Assembly: GCA_007127275.1 (NCBI GenBank)
Contig: SKZP01000441.1
Coordinates: forward strand, 1-6,981
Direction of reading: 5' to 3'
Length of the DNA: 6,981 nt
Source of the DNA: Planctomycetota bacterium
Lineage (GTDB): Bacteria; Planctomycetota; UBA8742; SKZP01
Below are positions 1 through 6,092 of this stretch, in pieces. The notes beneath the pieces are model-generated. The model saw only the letters and a list, made by a program, of their open reading frames with translations, searched no databases and was not told where the DNA came from. Within the stretch, counting starts at the first letter, position 1; each line of letters opens with the position of its first letter. Made by a program: the position numbers and the translations under genes.

Positions 1-57
1 AGGTGGGCACCTGTTGCCGCGCGTCACAGCCACCCAACGACCGCCGAGGACGACGAG
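1..57. other. Upstream leader of the PPOX-like gene
   Basis: No gene is supported in these 57 bases. The first twelve bases form a small hyphenated palindrome (AGGTG-gg-CACCT) that is cut by the window edge, so it cannot be judged. Bases 46-50 read GAGGA, a good ribosome binding site seven bases before the ATG at 58. The promoter, if any, lies outside the window. Confidence 0.5.
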
Positions 58-699
58 ATGGCGCAGTGGACTCGAGACATTCGTGCGCTGATGGAGACGG
101 CAACGACACCGGAGGCATGGTTCGCCGCGCTGGCGACGACACGGGCGGATGTCGCCGGTGCTGCCAACCGGATGGTCGTCGTGCGTGGATTTCTCGAAGT
201 CGACGGCACACAGGACGGCGTGGGGCTTGTCGCCGGCGAAGGGATTTGTGTGGTGGCGCACCGTGAGAGTGGCAAGGTTGCCGAGGCGCGGCTCGGCGCG
301 TGGGCGGAGCTTTGCTGGTACTGGCAGTCGGTACGGGAGCAGTTTCGGATTGCCGGTTCGCTTGCGGTACTCGACGCGCAACGGCCGGGTACGGGTGCGC
401 TGGCCGAGGTGCGCCGCGACTTGTGGCGCTCCCTTTCGGCGGCGACACGGAAGATGTTCGCCTGGCCCCCTCCGGGAATGCCCCGTTCGGCCCCGGGGGA
501 CGCGGAACACCGCGCGGAACACGCGGGCGAAGTGGCGGTGAGTGCGCAGGCGCCGCCGCCGGATACGTTCGCCGTGCTCGTGCTGGCTCCGCAGCGAGTG
601 GATTGGCTGCGCCTGTGCGAGCCGGGACCGCATCAGCGTGCGCTGGAGACGCGCCGTGCAAGCGACGGTACGTGGGAGCGTCGCGAGGTGAGTCCGTAA
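58..699 (+). CDS. Alr4036-type pyridoxamine 5'-phosphate oxidase-like FMN-binding protein
   Basis: The 213-residue product looks like a cytoplasmic flavin-binding split-barrel protein of the PPOX superfamily, the group annotated as probable FMN-dependent enzymes of the Alr4036 family. The match is by motif order. NRMVVVRGF at 37-45 is the first barrel strand block. HRESGK at 68-73 sits where family members usually have TDxRSxK. AELCWYW at 83-89 and REQFRIAG at 93-100 are very typical, as are the RDLWRSLSAATRKMFAWPPPG block at 120-140 (the W-x-x-LS...R...WPPPG pattern) and the last strand VDWLRL at 181-186 followed by H192 and R194. Length is normal for the family. The start at 58 is supported by GAGGA seven bases upstream. 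No signal peptide or membrane segment is visible. The substrate is unknown; these proteins are often called PNPOx-like, but real pyridoxine phosphate oxidase activity should not be assumed. The gene converges with the permease gene downstream, so the two are not co-transcribed. Confidence 0.86.
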   Translation: MAQWTRDIRALMETATTPEAWFAALATTRADVAGAANRMVVVRGFLEVDGTQDGVGLVAGEGICVVAHRESGKVAEARLGAWAELCWYWQSVREQFRIAGSLAVLDAQRPGTGALAEVRRDLWRSLSAATRKMFAWPPPGMPRSAPGDAEHRAEHAGEVAVSAQAPPPDTFAVLVLAPQRVDWLRLCEPGPHQRALETRRASDGTWERREVSP

Positions 700-743
700 C
701 AGGAATGGCCGCGCCTCGACGTTGGCTACAAAAGATCACTTGT

Positions 744-765
744 CGCACCCGCTGAGCCGGGCGCG
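744..765 (-). terminator. Probable terminator hairpin of the permease gene
   Basis: Directly after the permease TAA stop, the minus strand reads CGCGCCCG, a six-base loop, then CGGGTGCG. This makes an eight-pair stem with one G-U wobble. On the plus strand the same place has an A-C mismatch, so the hairpin is better formed in minus-strand RNA, which points to the permease transcript. No T-run follows immediately; a CTTTTG run comes about 13 bases later. It is therefore an imperfect intrinsic terminator. Confidence 0.42.
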
Positions 766-2022
766 TTAGGCGGCGCTGCGGAGCGTGTCGGCAATGTTTA
801 CGTTGGTGGCGCGACGCGCAGGCAAAAGCCCCATGACCAGGGTTGCGAGAAAGACGCCGCCACCCAGCGCGATCAACGTGTAGGGACGGGCGTTGGGATA
901 TACCATGGGGTCGAAGAAGAAGCCGGAAATGGTGATGTCTTCGCCGAAGAGCACCGAGAAATCGAAGCCGACCGCGCGGAAGTACTCGCTCACGCCGTAG
1001 CCAAGCGCCACACCGATCGACACGCTCAACAGACCGACCCACATCGACTCGGCAATCACCTGCTTGAGTAGACGCCGCCGCGGCGTGCCGAGCGCGTAAA
1101 GCACGGCGAACTCTCGTTCGCGCTCCATCACACTCATGTACAGCGTATTGAAAATGATGAACAGGAGCAGGCCGATCACAATGGCCTGCATGATCCAGGT
1201 TCCGCCCGCGTCAACTTGCATGAACGCCCACAGCTCGGGCATCACTTCCTGCCACGTTCGTGTCGCCACCTCGGCGTCGACACCGGTGAGTGCCCGCTCG
1301 GACTCGGCGAGGACGGTGTCGATCGCGTCGATCCCGGTGAGGATCATGCCGACGCGGTGCGTTTCGCCGTCGCGCAGACCGAGGAGTTCGCGGGCGGTTT
1401 CGATCGGAATCTGCACAATATGTCCGTCGATCTCACTCGAGCCGGAAGCGAAGATACCGGCAATCTCGAAGCGCAACTGTTGCGTCTCCCCCGCCACGTT
1501 GCTTGCCGTGAGGTTGAGTCGCCGGCCGACGTCGAGTTCGAGTTCCTCGGCAAGCTCCGCACCCACGAGCGCCCGGGGCTCGTCGGACCGCTGAAAATAC
1601 TCGCCGGCCACGAGATTCTCCGGCCGGGCCAGCGGGGAACGGGCTTGTTTCTCCCGCTCGGGGTCGACGCCGTAGAGGGCCACACCTTTGGTGCCGTGTG
1701 CGGTGGTTGCAAGGCCCTGCGTCAAGACGACGGGCCGCACGACGACGACATCGCGGTGTGGCCCGAGCCACCCGTCGAGCCGCTCGTAGACCGTCGGACG
1801 TACCGTGAGTTCGTGTGACGGCGCGTCGAGATACTCGGGATGCTCGACGACAATGTGTCCGGCCTCGATGCGCACCGCGTCGGCAATGACTTGATCATAC
1901 GCGCCCTCTTCGAGCGAGATGAAAAAAATCGCCAGTGCAAGCCCCATGCTGATCGCGAACACGGTCAACACGGTACGCCGTCGGTGTCGCCAGAGACTGC
2001 GCCAGGCCAAACGAAAGAGCAT
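766..2022 (-). CDS. FtsX/MacB/LolE-type ABC transporter permease
   Basis: The 418-residue product is an inner-membrane permease subunit of the type VII (MacB/LolCE/FtsX-like) ABC transporters, which work on lipids, lipoproteins or peptides from the periplasmic side instead of moving a substrate through a channel. It has the full family layout: a basic N-terminus (RHRRR at 12-16), membrane segment 1 at about 17-38, a large periplasmic domain at about 40-270, then three membrane segments at about 276-298, 326-347 and 381-401. The hallmark cytoplasmic coupling loop MEREREFAVLYALGTPRRRL is at 299-318, and the C-terminus has LPARRATNVNIADTLR at 400-415. The open frame continues 92 codons upstream to 2298, but that extension is low-quality, Arg/Pro-rich sequence placed before a textbook permease N-terminus, so the ATG at 2020-2022 is chosen. 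Its ribosome site (AGAAG) is weak. No ATPase gene is adjacent: upstream is a divergent spacer and downstream a convergent gene. The partner must be encoded elsewhere. The transported substrate cannot be told. Confidence 0.9.
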   Translation of the reverse strand: MLFRLAWRSLWRHRRRTVLTVFAISMGLALAIFFISLEEGAYDQVIADAVRIEAGHIVVEHPEYLDAPSHELTVRPTVYERLDGWLGPHRDVVVVRPVVLTQGLATTAHGTKGVALYGVDPEREKQARSPLARPENLVAGEYFQRSDEPRALVGAELAEELELDVGRRLNLTASNVAGETQQLRFEIAGIFASGSSEIDGHIVQIPIETARELLGLRDGETHRVGMILTGIDAIDTVLAESERALTGVDAEVATRTWQEVMPELWAFMQVDAGGTWIMQAIVIGLLLFIIFNTLYMSVMEREREFAVLYALGTPRRRLLKQVIAESMWVGLLSVSIGVALGYGVSEYFRAVGFDFSVLFGEDITISGFFFDPMVYPNARPYTLIALGGGVFLATLVMGLLPARRATNVNIADTLRSAA

Positions 2023-2062
2023 TGCTTCTGCCGTAGGGGTGCAAGGGGCACGTACCACAGGG

Positions 2063-2078
2063 GTTCGCACAGGCGAAC
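2063..2078. repeat. Perfect 6-bp hairpin in permease leader
   Basis: GTTCGC and GCGAAC are exact inverted copies around the four-base loop ACAG. On the minus strand this lies 41 bases before the permease start codon and downstream of the candidate -10 at 2101-2106. It could therefore form in the 5' untranslated part of that mRNA, or it could be a protein-binding palindrome. No role is shown. Confidence 0.4.
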
Positions 2079-2100
2079 GCTGTCCTCGCCATGCCCGGCC

Positions 2101-2106
2101 CTTATA
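2101..2106 (-). promoter_or_regulatory. Candidate -10 element for the permease gene
   Basis: The minus strand reads TATAAG here (five of six matches to TATAAT), in an otherwise GC-rich spacer and about 80 bases before the permease ATG. The best -35 at 17-18 bases spacing is poor (TGTGCA, three of six), so this is only a plausible housekeeping-type promoter. Confidence 0.3.
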
Positions 2107-2224
2107 CATCCTCGTGAGCGCCGTGCACACCGTGGGCACGTCGGGGGGCAGTCGGTTTGGTTGCAAGACCAATGTTGGCCGAGACTCGCGTCCTTGTTGC
2201 TCGCGGCTGACGAGGTGGGGCATT

Positions 2225-2266
2225 GCCCGTGGGTCGCACTCGTCACGGGCATTTCGACCCACGGGC
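2225..2266. repeat. 12-bp perfect inverted repeat with alternative inner stem
   Basis: GCCCGTGGGTCG (2225-2236) and CGACCCACGGGC (2255-2266) are exact reverse complements around an 18-base loop. The outer stem can be extended by a T-G and a T-A pair on its outside (T2224 with G2267, T2223 with A2268). The loop contains CACGGGC (2244-2250), which can pair with GCCCGTG (2225-2231) to give a competing stem of eight pairs when T2224 and A2251 are included. The two stems are mutually exclusive. No T-run follows on either strand, so it does not look like a plain terminator. Confidence 0.6.
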
Positions 2267-2267
2267 G

Positions 2268-2281
2268 AAGCCTGTCGGCTT
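2268..2281. repeat. Small hairpin next to the large inverted repeat
   Basis: AAGCC and GGCTT pair perfectly around the tetraloop TGTC, starting two bases after the large inverted repeat's 12-bp arm ends. Side by side, the two hairpins make a compact structured block of about 57 bases. Short stems of this size also arise by chance, so the weight comes from the adjacency. Confidence 0.35.
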
Positions 2282-2386
2282 GGCCGCCACGTTTCCACAA
2301 ATTAGAGATGCGCGGCGGGCGTATCAGACCCTCGACGGCAAAGAGGGGGCGTTGTAGGCTCCGCGTGAACCTTCTCCTCCCTCGGA

Positions 2387-2395
2387 TGCTATACA
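2387..2395 (+). promoter_or_regulatory. Candidate extended -10 for the barrel protein operon
   Basis: TG-C-TATACA fits the extended -10 layout (TGn followed by a TATAAT-like hexamer, four of six matches) and lies about 86 bases before the ATG at 2481. No good -35 is present at 16-18 bases spacing, which extended -10 promoters can do without. It is a candidate only. Confidence 0.3.
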
Positions 2396-2480
2396 GCACG
2401 TTCCAAGGACGCCCCGTCTCTTGAGTACGGGCTCCGCCAGCGTGCCTGGCACCTTTCCCTCCCCCGTGTAGGAACGCTCG

Positions 2481-4430
2481 ATGTTGTCCGCACTTTCCGT
2501 TGCGAGGCCGTCAAGGGCGCTTGTTGTTGAGACGTGCCTGTCGCGGTCGCTCATCGGCCTGCTCTTGGTTGCCGCCGTGCTTGCGCCGCTTGCCACGCTG
2601 GAGGCGCAGCAACGTGTCACCGACGGCCCCGACTTGCGCGAAGAATTTCAACGGCGCGGCATGACCTACTTCGACACCTACGTCGAACCGAGTACCGCCC
2701 AGTACCTCTCCCGGCGCCAGCTGGAGGCGGTCACCAATACGGTGCGCCGCCAAGTCGACACGCTCGGCCGCTTCGACGACATCCGCCCGGTGGGCGTTCC
2801 CACGGATTCGCTCGAGGCGTTCGTGCGCGCGCTGCAAGAGTTCCTGCTCGAGCACGAAGAGGACATCGCCCGCATCCGCAGCGAGGAGATGGGCCACGAC
2901 TACAGCTTCGAGTTCCGCGACACGATCGTCACCGGAGAGGCGATGGAGCAGGTGCTCAACTCCGCCTACGCCTACCAGGTGACGCTCGGCGAGGTGAGCT
3001 TCCACCGAAGCGAGGGTCCCTACGAAACGCAGGCGCCGCGCATTGTCGCCCGCGCCCCGCTCGACGTTCACGCCCTCACCGACTTCGTCCCCGACTTGAG
3101 CGGCACGAAGCTGAGCCAGCAGGGGGAGGGGCTCGTGTTCACGTCCCGCCAGGCGATGACGGACGAGGAGTGGCAACACCTGCGCGCGCTGATGGCGGAT
3201 CCGGAGTGGACGCAAGCGCTCGACACGCTCTACGACCGCTCGCACGAACTGGCCGAGGAGGGGAGCTACGAACGGGTGGCGGTAACCTATCAGGCGCCGT
3301 ATGTCACCGCGGAGATTCCAGTCACCGTCGAGTTCTTCAAGATCGAGGTGCTCGACGAATTCAACAACATCGTACCGCCGGAGCAAGCGGTGGTACGGGT
3401 CGCCCAGGGCACGAACACCTACCGCGCCGCGGCCCGCCAGGACGGCGTCATCATCGAGCGAGGCAGCGAGTTGTATCTCGACATTGTCATGCTCGAAGGG
3501 GAAACCGTTGCGCGGGAACGAGCCCGCAACAGCGTCGCCGAGGGCGAGTCCTCCGCCGCGACGAAGGCCGGCGACGCCGCCCCCGGGGAACTCGGAGGAA
3601 TCGAGACCTGGATCCGCCGCATCCCCGAGTTCCAGGTCCGCGCCCAGATCGTCGAGCAGTGGAACAACCGCGTCGGCATGCGGCCCGGGGCAAGCGAGGA
3701 TCTGTACCTCGATCAGTGGTTCCGCATCTACCAGGAAGGGGAGTTCGGCCAGCGCATCGACCTCGGCTGGACGAAGATTCGCCACGTCGGCCCCGGCTTC
3801 CGCGCCCTCGGCCAAGGCGGCACCGCCGCCGACGAGGAGCGCACCGAACTCGAGGTCTACCGCGGCGACCCGGAAGTCGGCTATATGCTGGGCGAGTACG
3901 CCACGTACGGAATCCAACTCGACGTGCGCTTCAGCTACGACCTCCTCTCCGGGCACTCCGGCGACGACGACGAACTCGACGCCAACAACGGGCTCTTCTT
4001 CGCGAACCTTTTCGCCGGCGGAAGTCTCGCCCGCATGACCGGCGTCTCGGAGCTTTACTTCGGCATCGAGGCCGGGGTTGGCTTCGGCGACGACCTGTTC
4101 GGCTGGTATGCGACGCTGCGCGGCTCGAAAAAGATCTTCCTCGCTCGCGGGGCCTGGCTGCTCGAGGTCTCGGTGGGCTTCGGGCTCACCCAACTCGTCG
4201 AGACGCGCGAATTCGAGGAGGACATCTCGAGCCCCACCTTCTTGCTCTTCGAACCTCGCGCCCGCATGATCTACTGGGTCAGTCCCCATTTCGAGTTCTA
4301 CCTCGACGTTTCCCTGCGGCTGGGCTTCGGCGATACCGAAGAAGTCACCCCCGAGGTGGCGGTCGGGGACGACTTCACCTGGGATCCGATTGGCCTCGCA
4401 TTGGGCCTGGGAGTGTCGCTTTCCTTTTGA
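2481..4430 (+). CDS. Exported outer-membrane beta-barrel protein with large periplasmic N-terminal region
   Basis: The 649-residue protein is not recognised as a named family. A Sec signal peptide covers about residues 1-42: basic residues early, a hydrophobic core at 24-40 (LIGLLLVAAVLAPLATL), and a likely cut after LEA before QQR. Residues 45-340 look soluble, mixed helix and strand. Residues 341-372 are an Ala/Glu/Gly-rich linker. Residues 380-478 (around RIPEFQVRAQIVEQWNNRVG, then FGQRIDLGWTKIRHVGPG and later GYMLGEY) have the rhythm of the C-terminal beta domain of FlgT-like proteins; this is pattern-based inference. From about 479 to the end, alternating aromatic and hydrophobic strands (for example LYFGIEAGVG, WLLEVSVGFGL, FEFYLDVSLRLGFG) end in LGVSLSF with a terminal Phe, the signature of an outer-membrane barrel of perhaps eight strands. 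AGGAA six bases before the ATG supports the start. The lipoprotein gene follows after 70 bases with no terminator between, so an operon is likely. Confidence 0.8.
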   Translation: MLSALSVARPSRALVVETCLSRSLIGLLLVAAVLAPLATLEAQQRVTDGPDLREEFQRRGMTYFDTYVEPSTAQYLSRRQLEAVTNTVRRQVDTLGRFDDIRPVGVPTDSLEAFVRALQEFLLEHEEDIARIRSEEMGHDYSFEFRDTIVTGEAMEQVLNSAYAYQVTLGEVSFHRSEGPYETQAPRIVARAPLDVHALTDFVPDLSGTKLSQQGEGLVFTSRQAMTDEEWQHLRALMADPEWTQALDTLYDRSHELAEEGSYERVAVTYQAPYVTAEIPVTVEFFKIEVLDEFNNIVPPEQAVVRVAQGTNTYRAAARQDGVIIERGSELYLDIVMLEGETVARERARNSVAEGESSAATKAGDAAPGELGGIETWIRRIPEFQVRAQIVEQWNNRVGMRPGASEDLYLDQWFRIYQEGEFGQRIDLGWTKIRHVGPGFRALGQGGTAADEERTELEVYRGDPEVGYMLGEYATYGIQLDVRFSYDLLSGHSGDDDELDANNGLFFANLFAGGSLARMTGVSELYFGIEAGVGFGDDLFGWYATLRGSKKIFLARGAWLLEVSVGFGLTQLVETREFEEDISSPTFLLFEPRARMIYWVSPHFEFYLDVSLRLGFGDTEEVTPEVAVGDDFTWDPIGLALGLGVSLSF

Positions 4431-4488
4431 CGCGTCCGCCAACGAGCACAACAGATTCGTCGCCCGGTTGGTTCATTCATTTCTCGAC

Positions 4489-4494
4489 AGGAGG
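4489..4494 (+). promoter_or_regulatory. Strong ribosome binding site that fixes the lipoprotein start
   Basis: AGGAGG, a full Shine-Dalgarno core, ends six bases before the ATG at 4501. An upstream in-frame ATG at 4390 would overlap the end of the barrel gene and would bury the signal peptide behind 37 unrelated residues. This site decides for 4501. Confidence 0.85.
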
Positions 4495-4500
4495 CTTCCG

Positions 4501-5739
4501 ATGAACACGCTTCGCCATTATCTCGTACTCTCCGCCGTTGCACTGCTTGGCGCCGCAGTGGCGGGGTGCGTCGTCCACACCGGCGGCCCCAACGACGGGG
4601 GTCCCGCCTCGCCGCAGGACCGCAACGGCGGCGGGGACAGCAGCGTTACTGCGTCGGTGCAGGGAGAGCCGCGCTCGGCCGGTCGCGGCCGGGAAGAGGT
4701 GGTCGTCAACGCCGAAGGGCCGTCGGTGCAGGCGGTGCGCGACGCCGCCGCCAAGGCCGCCGCTGAGGAGGTGATGGGCAGTCGCTTCGCCCCCGGCGCC
4801 TTCGACGACCCGGACTGGCTGGATCAGGTCAGTGCGCATACGGAGATCACCCGCAACGCAAGCCCGCGGCGCGTCGGCGGCCGGCAACAGCTCGTCGAAG
4901 CGGTTGTGCGCGTCAATTACACCCAACTCGAACGCTGGGGCAACGACGCCGGCTACATGCGCGACCTCACTTCGCCGACCGGTTTCGGCAGCGGCGCCCC
5001 CGAGCCGACCGTAGCGATCATGCCCTTCGCCCAGCGCGGCGAGTGGCCCGAGGAGCTGTCGCGCGACGAACAAACCGTCGCCACGCTGATCGCCCGCATC
5101 CTCGGTCGCGACCCGTACAACGTTTCGACCCAGGATTACGAGATGATCGTTCGCGCCGGCGGCGCCCAGGCCCGTCAGGCCGGCGTCGACCAGACCAACC
5201 CCGAATTCTTGATCGAGGCCGACATCTACATCGGCTTCGATGTCCACGTCGACCAAGTACGCAACGGCATCCGCGCCACCATCTCGATCCGCGGTGTCCT
5301 CGTGACCACGCAGGACACCGTCTTCGAAAATCAGGCGTACAGTGAAGTCGTCTCCTCCGATCAGCGCGACTTCGCGATCGAACAGGCCGCCGGCACCCTC
5401 GCCCAGGACGCCATTCGCGAGATCGCCTCCTCCTACAACGACGAATACAGCCGCGGCATCCCGTATCTTATCGGCGTTCGCAATGTCCACACCGACGCGG
5501 CAATGATGGAGCTTCGCCGAATCGCCCGCGAGTTCAGCACCGACGGCGGCGTCCACCGTTGGGAGCAAAGTGACGGCGTGCTGAGCTTCATGATCCGCGC
5601 CGACCCGCAGCAGTGGAACGACCCGGTCGACGTCGCCTTCGAATTGCGCAGTCGCCTCGCCGAGGCCGGCTACCCGCACCGCGAAGGCTCGCAAAGTGCC
5701 GGCGGCCGCTTCATCGCCTTCGAGTTGCAGTCCAACTGA
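4501..5739 (+). CDS. Outer-membrane lipoprotein with FlgT-like N and TolB-like middle domains
   Basis: The 412-residue precursor has a lipoprotein signal: MNTLRHY, a hydrophobic core at 8-21 and the lipobox VAGC with Cys23 as the lipidated residue. Position +2 is Val, so the inner-membrane retention Asp is absent and outer-membrane anchoring is expected. A Gly/Ser/Pro/Asn-rich tether runs to about residue 64. Residues 66-141 (VVVNAEG, then an Ala-rich helix VRDAAAKAAAEEVMG, ending VVRVNYTQL) resemble the N-terminal domain of FlgT-like proteins. Residues 169-310 start with TVAIMPF, typical of the TolB/CsgG/LpoB-type alpha-beta domain, and continue with alternating strands and helices. Residues 320-410 form a third small domain (helix MMELRRIAREF, strands VLSFMIRAD and RFIAFELQ). 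The domain names are inferred by pattern. The gene lies 70 bases after the barrel gene and ends in its own terminator, so the two proteins probably act together in the envelope. The exact function is unknown. Confidence 0.8.
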   Translation: MNTLRHYLVLSAVALLGAAVAGCVVHTGGPNDGGPASPQDRNGGGDSSVTASVQGEPRSAGRGREEVVVNAEGPSVQAVRDAAAKAAAEEVMGSRFAPGAFDDPDWLDQVSAHTEITRNASPRRVGGRQQLVEAVVRVNYTQLERWGNDAGYMRDLTSPTGFGSGAPEPTVAIMPFAQRGEWPEELSRDEQTVATLIARILGRDPYNVSTQDYEMIVRAGGAQARQAGVDQTNPEFLIEADIYIGFDVHVDQVRNGIRATISIRGVLVTTQDTVFENQAYSEVVSSDQRDFAIEQAAGTLAQDAIREIASSYNDEYSRGIPYLIGVRNVHTDAAMMELRRIAREFSTDGGVHRWEQSDGVLSFMIRADPQQWNDPVDVAFELRSRLAEAGYPHREGSQSAGGRFIAFELQSN

Positions 5740-5765
5740 TTGCGCCCGAGTGATCAAACCGAAAG

Positions 5766-5800
5766 CGGGGCTGCGCTCGAAGTCGAGGGCAGCCCCGTTT
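5766..5800 (+). terminator. Intrinsic terminator of the barrel-lipoprotein operon
   Basis: CGGGGCTGC (5766-5774) and GCAGCCCCG (5789-5797) form a nine-pair GC-rich stem. Inside, CTCG (5776-5779) pairs with CGAG (5784-5787) around the loop AAGT, with one G-G mismatch separating the two helices. TTT follows at once (5798-5800). It lies 26 bases after the lipoprotein stop codon. The T-run is short, but the stem is the best terminator in the window. Confidence 0.82.
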
Positions 5801-5910
5801 GCCGTCAAGAGCCTGCAGAGCTAGAAGCGGCGACGACCTCGCATTCAAGCAGCTCCGACTGCGATGTCCGCACAAAGGCGCCAAAAACCTCGGTGAACCC
5901 TCGCCAGGGA

Positions 5911-5945
5911 TTGACACAAAGTACAACCGAAGGGATCCTCATAAT
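5911..5945 (+). promoter_or_regulatory. Possible promoter upstream of the STAS gene
   Basis: TTGACA at 5911-5916 is a perfect -35 hexamer. The hexamer at 17 bases spacing (GATCCT) is poor, while the best -10-like sequence, CATAAT at 5940-5945, is 23 bases away, too far for a standard sigma-70 pair. The region is locally AT-richer than its surroundings. Treat it as a possible promoter with unresolved geometry; the leader to the STAS ATG would be about 140 bases. Confidence 0.28.
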
Positions 5946-5956
5946 TGTGAAGGGTA

Positions 5957-5971
5957 CGCGGAGATTCCGCG
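5957..5971. repeat. 15-base hyphenated palindrome upstream of STAS gene
   Basis: CGCGGA and TCCGCG are exact inverted copies around GAT. It sits 12 bases downstream of the CATAAT patch, the position where a repressor operator would overlap the transcription start region. It could also fold in the mRNA leader. No binding protein can be named. Confidence 0.35.
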
Positions 5972-6031
5972 GTGTCGGTAGGGTGCCGTAGAGTCTCGTG
6001 ACGGAAGGGCCATTCTATGCGTCCCTGGCAT

Positions 6032-6046
6032 TGCAGCTTAGCTGCA
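6032..6046. repeat. 15-base palindrome upstream of STAS gene
   Basis: TGCAGCT and AGCTGCA are exact inverted copies around a single central T. A one-base spacer cannot form a tight RNA hairpin without opening the inner pairs, so a DNA-binding dimer site is the more natural reading. It ends 46 bases before the STAS ATG. Confidence 0.38.
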
Positions 6047-6092
6047 TCGCTTGCTCGGTTCGTGATTCCTCATCTGCTTTAGGCGCTCGCTC

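Larger units (their letters stand above)
2023..2480. other. Divergent intergenic region with several hairpins
   Basis: This 458-base spacer separates the permease gene (minus) from the barrel protein gene (plus). Frames are open across parts of it, as expected at high GC, but none has a convincing start, domain or ribosome site. It contains a candidate minus-strand -10 (2101-2106), a candidate plus-strand extended -10 (2387-2395), a perfect six-pair hairpin at 2063-2078 (GTTCGC-ACAG-GCGAAC), the large inverted repeat at 2225-2266, and a five-pair hairpin at 2268-2281 (AAGCC-TGTC-GGCTT). The length and the amount of structure suggest regulatory content or a small RNA, but no known RNA family was recognised. 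Confidence 0.5.
5740..6092. other. Intergenic leader between lipoprotein and STAS genes
   Basis: About 350 bases without a supported gene. It begins with the lipoprotein terminator (5766-5800). Bases 5801-5905 show nothing recognisable. A TTGACA box at 5911-5916, an AT-richer patch around 5940-5947 and two 15-base palindromes (5957-5971 and 6032-6046) then precede the STAS start. Short open frames here lack ribosome sites and coding character. Confidence 0.5.

Noticed and set aside
2225..2266. tRNA-like fold suggested by GCCCGTG/CACGGGC pairing and a TTCGA stretch
   Set aside because: The inner loop is only 12 bases and there are no D or anticodon arms, so no cloverleaf can form.
2511..4451. 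Long open frames antisense to (minus strand, 646 codons) and in another plus frame (2534-4504) over the barrel protein gene
   Set aside because: Both are shadows of high-GC codon use. The chosen frame has a ribosome site, signal peptide, barrel strands and terminal Phe; the others are low-complexity, Arg/Pro-rich or Val/Glu/Ala-rich with no domain.
4390..4500. N-terminal extension of the lipoprotein from an upstream in-frame ATG
   Set aside because: It would overlap the barrel gene and hide the lipoprotein signal. AGGAGG six bases before 4501 fixes the start.
4477..5808. 443-codon open frame antisense to the lipoprotein gene
   Set aside because: It has no convincing start or domain, and it runs through the operon terminator. 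The plus frame has a strong Shine-Dalgarno site, lipobox and recognisable domain pattern.
6007..6020. GG-N10-GC spacing resembling a sigma-54 promoter before the STAS gene
   Set aside because: Only the GG and GC dinucleotides fit. The surrounding bases do not match the TGGCAC and TTGCT blocks, and such spacing is frequent by chance in GC-rich DNA.
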